Source: Sweltsa coloradensis
Taxonomy: Eukaryota > Arthropoda > Insecta > Plecoptera > Chloroperlidae
NCBI GenBank assembly: GCA_024449915.1
Contig: JAMZAV010000982.1
Coordinates: forward strand, 62,001-126,000
DNA: 64,000 nucleotides
Direction of reading: 5' to 3'
Made by a program: the position numbers and the translations under genes. Shown piece after piece: positions 58,801 to 64,000 of the stretch (the stretch's first letter is position 1; the number at the start of each line of letters is the position of its first letter). Under the pieces are notes generated by a model that saw only the letters and a list, made by a program, of their open reading frames with translations, was not told where the DNA came from and made no database searches.

Positions 58801-61800
58801 CGGGCGGTGGAAGACCTCCTTGGAACATCGGGGGCCGCTTTCGGTTGAGATGACGAGGTGGTATGGTGACATGATCTAACAATATATCTCGTTACTAAGG
58901 TCTGCCGATGCGCATGTGGGCGGAGCTTCCCGCCGCGCTGTGACGTAAGCCGGTGCGCAAGTTGGTTCCCGTCCACTCATGCATTCACTCCATTCCACTC
59001 GCATGATTGTTTCGGTTTGTTATGAATAGTTGTAAATCGTGTGTACCATGGTGAAGAGTGTAGCATGGTCCGTGTTTGGCTTCAATAGCAACTCGATTGA
59101 TTGGATATTGCTTTACGTCTCATATTTATGCAACTCGGACAATCGAGACGAAGGGAGGGACGCAAGGGATGACGCGGAGGGACAAGGGGTGGACAGGCCT
59201 GTGCTGGTCAGAACCAGCCACAAGCATATGGGGAGGGCAAGGGTTCCCCCACGTCGTGGTCGTCTCCGTCTGTGTCATCATTCGTTCGTGTTGTCTTTGT
59301 CGTCGCCGTCGGGGAGGAAGTAAAGTTCCCCGACGACGACCCAGAGCTCGCCATTAGTTTCAGGGAGTGAAACTCCCCTATTCACGGGCCAAACCGCGAG
59401 AAGGTGTCGAGTTGGAATTTGAAGGCCCAATAGCAACTCGAGAAACAGTGTGAAACATGATGGCTCAGATACACTTTTTTCGATTTCCAAAAGATTCAGA
59501 CCTGTGCAATGAGTTGGTTCGACGGTGTAAACAAAAATACATACATTATCACAAGAGATTATCGTCGGTCTGCACGAATGTGCTCTGAACATTTCACTGA
59601 AAGTGACTTACATTGGAACCTTTAACATCAACACTGTATTCCCCTAAAAATGCTAAAAAAAAATAAAACCTGGTAGTGTTCCATCTCTTAAAATGCCACT
59701 TACAAGTTCACTCACAGAAAAAGACACTGAAAAGCGAGACAAGAGAAAAGAAAATCGCGAAAAGAGAAAGCTGGTTGACGATTTATGTGTGTACCAGTAT
59801 TGATACATTTACTTGTTTACATAATATGTCTACTCTATTTTTATAAAATTTATCGAAAACATATAAAGGGGAACCGGATTGCATCCCCTTCTTTGACCAC
59901 AACCAAACCAAATATTATATATTAAATAATAATTGAAGTATTTTAGTATACGTCGGATACAGAGAGGATTTTCTGAGGGTTTTGTTACATACATCGTAAC
60001 TATGACTGTCTTATTATATACGCATAAATAATGGTAAAATAAATAAATACATTTTTGTAGGATGCCCGCTGTAGGGTAGGTATACACATAAGATTTAACC
60101 GATGTGTCCCTCTTCAGGTATCTAACTACTAACTAGGTATATTGCGGATAGGACAATTGTGAAGGGATGTCCGATGGGCTACTTATGAGGAGTCAATCCC
60201 TTGCATTGGAAAACCTCAGAAAAAACCTTCAGTCAGGATTGCCGGTCTCGACGGGATTCGAACCTGGGACCTCCCGAATCAGAGTCGAACGCTAAAAAAA
60301 CAAAAAAAAACCGCTCGAGCCAACACTGTCGGGATTAAAGTTGTTTCTTACGTTAAAAACCTATATCATGTTCTAAACAGGATAACTACATTAAATCTGT
60401 GAAACGTGGTAATGATGGTTACACAAAGAAAACGCGCTACTTATTTGTCTCGGTTTTTGATAGTAATAATTCTACACTAGCACGTGTCAGGGCCGTGTTT
60501 AGGCCGAGGTTACCCAGGCAGCTGCTTAGGACGGCGAGGTTTATGGGGGCGGCATTGATCCAGAAATACTTAACTATGTATTTCCTACGTTTTTCATAAA
60601 ATGTCTGAAAATTACAAAAAACAAATACGTTTTGAAAGAATTATAATCCTTCATTCTGCAGTATATTGTATTTCTAATATTGAAATCCTTTGAAAACCCG
60701 CCTCATTTCCGTCATTGACACAATCGGTTGCCGTGCTGCTCTTATTACAGTCGAGCTCCAATCCAACACTTATAACACATTCATATAATCCCTTTTATTT
60801 TGCAATGTTACTATGCCCATACTACCAAAAACTTGTGCTTTCTTTGTATGTCGTCATTAATCGAGTGTTGTAAATGTGTAAAACTGATTTTTATGATGTT
60901 GTTAATAATTTCTATGTATACATCAACTAATTATTTAGTAACTTAAGCTTGCAAGTTTTAATTATTCTGGTTAAAATTATTTTAATCTCCTAAAAATATA
61001 CAAGAGATAATAAATAATATAAATAAAATAAATAAATATAAATAAATAAATAAATTTATATTTTATTTTATCAGAATTATGACTATTATTATTGTTACTA
61101 TTGTTTTTATGTTTATATTGATATCTTGTTAATGGAGTGTGTGGTGGATATGATTCGAGTTCACTTTTTCCATATCTCTGATGATTATTTTAGTTGTTTC
61201 TTTTAACGGAAATAAAAGAATACGACACCAATAATTGAAGATGGTTATCAAACATAACTGCGCGATGTAAATGAATCTCGCTTTGAAATTGATTAATAAT
61301 AAACACTCGTTTTGTACACATGTTTCCCTCACCCTCACTGTACAGCCCAGGCAGGTGGCCGGCCGTGCGCACCGGCTGACGTCATGCGCGGCCTTGAACG
61401 AAACTCGTCGCGGGACGGGCAGACCTTAGTAACGAGATATATTGTTAGATCATGGTATGGTGAGAGGTGTTCTGATTGCTGATATAGGTCTAATATATAT
61501 GTCGTTTGGGCTCGGAAGGAACTGTGTCTGCGCCTGGATGGTCGGATTTCTTCTGTCTGGTAGGTCGTTGTAGAATGTTCGGGAGACATCACGGAGGTGC
61601 TCGGCTATTGATGCCATTATTTTCTAGGTCTTCGTGGTGAAGGTGGATGGGAGTTTCGCGCGGGACGAAGGACACCATTCACAAGATTCTATTCTGTAGC
61701 CGTTGTAGTGAATCAGGATTTCTGAGTGTCACACCGGACCACACTGGGCATGCATAGACGATGGCCGGTCGGAGAATATGTTTATAGGTAGTCAGATGGT

Positions 61801-63081
61801 CAGATAAATCAATTTGCGGGGAAGTAAGTAGAGGGCGTAGGGCTGCCGCTTTTCCAGTGACTTTGCGGTGGATTTTTGAATGTGGTGTAACCAGGTAAGA
61901 CGCGCATCCATCTCTGTATCAAGGTAGTTGGCAGATACTGACCAAAAGATTTGTACTCCTGCTAGCTCCAGATAGGGCAGTAGCGGCTTCCTTCGCTTTG
62001 TGAAATAAACTGCTTTCGTTTTGGATGGTTTGATCGAAGTTCGCCACTTGTCATACCAGGCTGCCATCTTGTTGAGACCTGCCTGGAGTAAAGCTACGGT
62101 CAGTGTAGGAGAACTTGCAGGAGCTGCCAGGGCATCATAGTCCACGAATAAATGGATATCCACATAAGGATGAAGTTTAGGGAAGTCCGCGACGAAGTGC
62201 ATGATTGAAACTTTTTTAAATCCTATACATATCCATTTACCAAGCATGTCCAAGTTAGACTGGTGGTTTGCGATGATGATGCATTCTCGGCCATTCTCCA
62301 AGAGTGCTTTCTTTCCTCTGAACTCCCAAGTTACTCCCAACAATCCGGTGATTCTTTTGAAAAGAAATGTTACATATCTGAAACAAAGCAATAACATACA
62401 AAGATAGCGGAAAGATACTTATTGAAAGCTGTCAGATACAAATCAAAATTACTAATCAATGTACCCAGAAACATTTTCAAAGTTTAATAAAGAAAGAAGA
62501 AAAATTAATTGATCGAATAATTGTGTTTATACATAAAATATCTTAAACATAACAAATTTACTATTAAATTAGTAAATTGTCAAAAACCCAAATGTTTATA
62601 GCACTTTCCATGATCGACCATGTATTATATTAAAAGTTATCTATTTGATGCATTATTAGGCCCTTTGTGATAAAAATTAATGTTTCAAATTACGACAAAG
62701 GCCATGACGAAAAAAAATATTGTGACGTTTTGTCTTGAAACAATTTCAATTACATCTTCATTCTATGAAATGACACTAATATACTTTCAACCCGTTTCTC
62801 CGGGACAGTAAAATGTTACAACTCGAGTAGTGTATAACGTACTTTGTATTTGTCACGTTCCTTGGTTGCAGACAGAAAAAGGGTGTGCAGACGATGACCG
62901 CGAAGACTAGGGTGCCGCCGCTTATCATCCACTTGAGGTAGAACCGTAGTTCCTGCAGCGGCCGCGGGAGCAGCAGCAGTCGCACAAGCAAGATGGCGGC
63001 CACCACCGGCCACAGGTCGCGCCAGCCCACCTCCAGTTCTAGATCCTTCACCAGGGAGACAAGAGAGCCGATCAAAAACAT
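40606..63081 (-). CDS. 1-acylglycerol-3-phosphate acyltransferase (AGPAT), five exons
   Basis: AGPATs acylate lysophosphatidic acid to phosphatidic acid in the ER membrane. Coding exons (minus): 63081-62843, 62377-62241, 57819-57659, 41415-41246, 40817-40606. All have GT-AG borders and join to 305 residues if one surplus base in exon 4 is ignored; animal AGPAT1/2 are near 280. Two hydrophobic segments (about 24-38, 52-70) come first. Motif I NHQSNLD (117-123) has the catalytic His and Asp. Motif II is near 140-163, ending GMVFID, without the usual Lys-Arg-Glu. Motif III reads FPEGRM where FPEGTR is usual. Motif IV is LPILPVVFSP. ATG 63081 is the first in frame after a TAA. The introns of 4.4 and 16.2 kb are full of transposons. 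With the frameshift and altered motifs II and III, it could be a decaying copy, or the sequence could carry base errors. Confidence 0.85.
40763..40910. repeat. tandem duplication across the AGPAT exon 5 acceptor
   Basis: 40763-40833 (true acceptor and first ~18 codons) and 40838-40910 are near-identical, offset 75 bp. The upstream copy (in gene sense) has its own acceptor TTTCTTTCCAG at 40895-40905, but used in phase it reads a stop within four codons, so it looks non-functional. Confidence 0.88.
41246..41415 (-). CDS. AGPAT exon 4 with motif III, one base out of frame
   Basis: Acceptor GGTTTCAG|AC and donor CTCAG|GTATAG. It starts in phase 0 as TKMWIFPEGRMNKKG and ends in another frame as FLPFKKGAFRLAV and LPILPVVFSPYYF. 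Its length is 170 bases, where phases of both neighbours require 169 (or 172). Dropping one A from GAAAGGGC restores one frame. Canonical FPEGTR is FPEGRM here. Confidence 0.82.
41416..43616. other. AGPAT intron 3, distal part
   Basis: AT-rich intron without recognised genes. It has a run of 13 G at 42119-42132 and a C run near 42880. A tRNA-like phrase (GGGTATCGAAACCGGGTTGC) is at 43232. Confidence 0.5.
43617..44210 (-). pseudogene. C-terminal part of an R2-like LINE (putative restriction-like endonuclease)
   Basis: The minus-strand frame 44009-43617 reads SSRRVDIIAIN, GYIIDPTIRFE, KKDIYEATVPYF, IEVIGLLIGARGTIP and FRNHLY. I recognise this order from the end of site-specific-type LINE proteins, where an R-x-D...D-P pattern forms part of the nuclease. 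The preceding 44207-44013 frame (PGVLGPWKANLDLE) is offset by one frame, so the copy is broken. Only about 200 codons remain. Confidence 0.55.
44465..45196 (-). mobile_element. Helitron-like element, 732 bp
   Basis: On the minus strand it runs from TTGGATGAGCGAAGCGAAGA (ends at 45196) to GCGAAGCGGCCTAG (44465-44478). Flanks are A and T in element sense, with no duplication. The 3' hairpin with GATGATGGATGAGC is preserved. Confidence 0.72.
45402..45989 (-). mobile_element. Helitron-like element, 588 bp
   Basis: Minus strand from TTGGATGAGCGATGCGAAGA (ending at 45989) to GCGAAGCTTCCTAG (45402-45415). A on the 5' side and T on the 3' side. It is 205 bp from the previous copy, same orientation, but they are not identical, so this is two insertions or an old tandem array. 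Confidence 0.75.
47011..47607. mobile_element. fold-back MITE 1, 597 bp, TA target
   Basis: A nearly perfect palindrome from AAGTCCTTTGCAAGTAAAGA to its mirror, with a ~50-bp unpaired centre. It is flanked by TA on each side. The homologous site at about 56610 is empty (GCCTAGTAC), so one TA was duplicated. This is the Tc1/mariner-type target. Confidence 0.9.
48282..48880. mobile_element. fold-back MITE 2, 599 bp, TA target
   Basis: Almost identical to MITE 1, but its central loop is in the opposite orientation. TA on both sides. The empty site in the other transposon copy is near 55890 (GAAACTGGTCATT, TA changed to TG). Confidence 0.9.
49747..51568. mobile_element. hAT-like insertion in transposon R
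   Basis: Flanked by TTACACCA (49739-49746 and 51569-51576), an 8-bp duplication confirmed by the uninterrupted copy L. AATACAGGACA at the left matches TGTCCTGTATT at 51527-51537, and GCGGCAAGTGGTGATGCG is inverted near both ends. A 31-bp hairpin-bearing segment (ACAACC/GGTTGT) follows the right inverted repeat. No transposase frame found. Confidence 0.65.
50173..50239 (+). repeat. shared retroelement 3' tail
   Basis: Near-identical to 11848-11930 (TTGTAAATCAGTTTTTAT, ACTGAATAGGATAGACGT, AATAAATAAA). Confidence 0.55.
51639..55613 (+). pseudogene. CR1/L2-type LINE, 5'-truncated, frameshifted, with a nested element
   Basis: In order: endonuclease end (TGDNNINILE at about 51640, ISDHYAIAI near 51840, with the conserved SDH); linker PWITNGLIKAI after a frameshift at an A run (about 52085); RT with NGPDEIKAM (52635), NNYRPISILSHLSKLLEK (52805), YGFRKNCGTDEAI (52918) and ISLDLSKAFDTVNHK (53015). 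The Helitron-like element at 53255-54003 splits the FIAYIND block. Then YADDTAIIF (54060), and a tail with YPSLIQPYLQYAICAWG (54450). It ends in an A-rich tail at 55613. Clade choice is tentative. Confidence 0.85.
53255..54003 (+). mobile_element. Helitron-like element inserted in the LINE, 749 bp
   Basis: The LINE frame reads CTATTTA before and TAGCATACATTAACGAT after. Removing 53255-54003 restores the expected Phe-Ile-Ala-Tyr-Ile-Asn-Asp codons exactly. So the element starts TTGGATGAGCGAAGCG, ends CGTTTTCCTAG, inserts between A and T and makes no duplication. An AACGC/GCGTT hairpin precedes the end. Confidence 0.85.
56819..57658. other. AGPAT intron 3, no feature recognised
   Basis: AT-rich intron sequence next to exon 3, without recognisable repeats. 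Confidence 0.5.
57659..57819 (-). CDS. AGPAT exon 3 (motif II region)
   Basis: Acceptor CTTTTCAG|GT, donor CAAAAG|GTACAG. Encodes GPIGYGAWMAGMVFID and a Lys-rich helix. The usual Ala-Lys-Arg-Glu before this block appears as VVKRMV. Confidence 0.87.
57820..58860. other. AGPAT intron 2, mostly unassigned
   Basis: AT-rich. Between about 58490 and 58690 a frame with PYNALPLSIFFSSERFVREL recalls the 'YN-LP' end of LINE proteins, too short to assign. Confidence 0.4.
58870..58906 (+). repeat. 37-bp block, inverted copy at 61418-61454
   Basis: CATGATCTAACAATATATCT and the following CGTTACTAAGGTCTGCC are exactly reverse-complementary to 61418-61454. Both are followed, in repeat sense, by GC-rich sequence with CCGGTGCGCA. 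Likely part of one retroelement family. Confidence 0.75.
59048..59805 (+). pseudogene. THAP-domain gene relic split by a SINE
   Basis: The ATG at 59048 opens MVKSVAWSVFGFNSNS, stops being protein-like at the SINE (59097-59427), and resumes after it with NSVKHDGSDTLF. One base out of frame it continues FRFPKDSDL, SSVCTNVCSEHFTESDLHW, then later LVDDL. The pattern fits a THAP zinc finger (C2CH, FPKD, C-x-x-H-F). The first Cys pair reads Trp and Phe here, so the finger is destroyed. THAP domains occur in host regulators and in P-element transposases; this one cannot be assigned. Plus strand, inside AGPAT intron 2, and without introns other than the SINE. Confidence 0.65.
59097..59427 (-). mobile_element. 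SINE family B2, 331 bp, perfect 14-bp duplication
   Basis: CAATAGCAACTCGA flanks both sides (59083-59096, 59428-59441). The plus-strand left end TTGATTGGATATTGCTTTAC is shared with family B1, which means the same 3' tail in element sense. The body is a different GC-rich sequence (CGTCGTCGGGGA motifs). Confidence 0.82.
60085..60340 (-). repeat. tRNA-derived SINE (family A)
   Basis: On the minus strand: CCGACAGTGTTGGCTCGAGC head, B box GGTTCGAATCC, GGCAATCCTGACTGAAGG body, CTGAAGAGGGACACATC end. A T/G-rich insertion splits the head near 60295-60312. Confidence 0.78.
60341..61330. other. AGPAT intron 2, AT-rich, simple repeats
   Basis: Contains (AAATA)n-type tracts at about 61005-61060. No gene recognised. 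Confidence 0.5.
61418..61454 (-). repeat. 37-bp block, inverted copy of 58870-58906
   Basis: Exact reverse complement of that block. It lies just beyond the Jockey fragment's protein end, so it may be its 3' UTR. Confidence 0.75.
61500..62210 (-). pseudogene. Jockey-type LINE RT fragment in AGPAT intron 2
   Basis: The minus strand reads IHLFVDYDALAAPASSPTL (RT active site region, YADD changed to FVDY), LQAGLNKMAAWYDKWRTSI, KPSKTKAVYFTKRRK, and LDTEMDARLTWLHHI. After a stop it reads YKHILRPAIVYACPVWSGV, then FYNDLPDR near 61570. This is the thumb and tail of a Jockey-group RT. It starts about 35 bp from the exon 2 donor. Catalytic Asp pair lost, so inactive. Confidence 0.75.
62241..62377 (-). 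CDS. AGPAT exon 2 (motif I)
   Basis: Acceptor TTTGTTTCAG|AT, donor CTTG|GTAAAT. Encodes IIIANHQSNLDMLG with the catalytic NHxxxxD. Confidence 0.9.
62843..63081 (-). CDS. AGPAT exon 1 (membrane anchors)
   Basis: ATG 63081 to donor ACAAA|GTACGT. Encodes two hydrophobic stretches around LWPVVAAILLVRLLLL and GGTLVFAVIVCTPFF, with RNVTNTK at the end. Upstream in frame is TAA with no other ATG. Confidence 0.82.
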
Positions 63082-63479
63082 AGCTAACAACACACAAATG
63101 ATCGAGTGTTACTCGTGTAGCGAGCGTTGAGAACTGTGGCAGTGCGGGGCGGCGAGGTCGTCGTAAGCAGTTAGGCTTGTTACTCTTGGCTGTCAGTGAG
63201 AACTGAGCCAGTCGGCGCTCGTATCTTCAGGTATAAGACAAACAATTACCTTGATCCAGATGCTGGAGTGGGTAATGGCGGGAGGATGTGGTATAAGAAC
63301 ACCTCCTTCCTCATTCCACACGTCAAGTGCGTTGATTTACTGGTATTCTTCTAACTATGCATACATATTATTCTTATTATTATTACATAGTATTCTTACA
63401 AAGTGATATGCAAAACAAACAGTTCTTCCGAAGACAGTAGAAGTATTAAAAGGCTTGTTAAAAAGTAAAAACTGATGTT

Positions 63480-63700
63480 AGTTAAAGATATTATTACACG
63501 ACGGAGCGAAGCGACTGAGTGTCTCCATTCAACTCAAACGGCACTTATTTTCTGAGTCTGTGGGTGGGTCTATCTGTCTGTCTGTACATCGAAAATCTGC
63601 CGAATCACTGAACAGATTGCGCTGAAATTTTTAACAGACATCTGGTACGAGTTTACTGAGAACTGCTAACAAAATCAGCTAGATTCGTTGCGATTTGAAC
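63480..63700 (+). repeat. interspersed repeat shared with 19190-19260
   Basis: GGAGCGAAGCGACTGAGTG start, then TCTATCTGTCTGTCTGTAC and CTGAACAGATTGCGCTGAAA. Its design recalls the Helitron-like family's start (GAGCGAAGCGA), but the body differs. Confidence 0.5.
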
Positions 63701-64000
63701 ATACAAGAAATAATAAATTGAAAAAAAAAACTGTTAATATGTAGAAATTATTTTAACGACAATGGTTTTGTTTTTGAAACAATATTTTTTGTTTGTTATT
63801 TGCATGGCTGTGAAATGCAGTGCCCAAGGTGCATCGAATTTTGCAATTTAATAGAATGCAATAATGGAGCTTGGAGATTTAATAAACCTTGCAATCGTTA
63901 CACGTTTTCGTACTGGCTATGTTTTTCATGGTATCGTCACTGATAATGGACTAAACTGCGTTATATGCATTTCAAATGATGTTTAATAAATTTTAAAATA

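Noticed and set aside
61792..62397. A 201-codon single ORF
   Set aside because: It is an accidental fusion: AGPAT exon 2 reads through its donor into a Jockey LINE fragment.
1..64000. CRISPR array, bacterial operon or phage
   Set aside because: The genes have GT-AG introns and there are no spaced identical direct repeats with unique spacers.

Overview
The window is nuclear DNA of an animal, most likely a marine invertebrate. The genes are split by GT-AG introns, intergenic DNA is AT-rich, and there are many transposon families: Penelope-like, RTE, Jockey-type and CR1/L2-type LINEs, tRNA-derived SINEs, hAT, TA-target and TTAA-target MITEs, and Helitron-like elements. The phylum cannot be fixed from the sequence alone. 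Only two host genes can be reconstructed with confidence. Most of the rest is mobile-element debris in several layers.

Left edge (1-17.6 kb): a broken, apparently intronless, unrecognised gene (1-1037) with a small hAT MITE inside it. After it come LINE fragments (about 2.2 and 5.6-5.9 kb), hAT MITEs (5.1-5.5 and 6.7-7.6 kb), a TTAA-flanked element (3.8-4.6 kb), SINEs, Helitron-like elements (8.8-9.4, 12.1-13.3 kb), a GC-rich tandem repeat (15.6-15.7 kb) and a G-run array (16.55-17.3 kb).

17.67-25.33 kb, plus strand: a six-exon clan-4 (CYP4-like) cytochrome P450. Its introns hold SINEs and a degraded Penelope-like element. Partial tandem copies of exon 4 and of the exon-6 region lie beside the true exons.

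25.4-40.0 kb: LINE tail, a hAT MITE (27.9-28.5 kb), a SINE with perfect 13-bp duplications (28.8-29.1 kb), a 4.2-kb imperfect palindrome with Penelope-like sequence at its centre (29.7-33.8 kb), a composite Helitron-like element (34.8-36.2 kb), a possible short first exon (36.7 kb) and a decayed RTE LINE (37.2-40.0 kb).

40.6-63.1 kb, minus strand: a five-exon 1-acylglycerol-3-phosphate acyltransferase (AGPAT) gene. The exons join in phase except for one extra base in the exon with catalytic motif III. Its 16-kb third intron contains an R2-like LINE tail, Helitron-like elements and a four-level nest of transposons (46.8-56.8 kb). Its 4.4-kb second intron contains a THAP-domain relic split by a SINE, another SINE, and a Jockey LINE fragment against the exon-2 donor.

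The two host genes are functionally unrelated as far as the sequence shows: P450 is a haem monooxygenase and AGPAT makes phosphatidic acid. Both are expected at the endoplasmic reticulum. The main interest is the transposon archaeology: exact boundaries can be read from nested insertions and from occupied/empty site pairs present in this one window.
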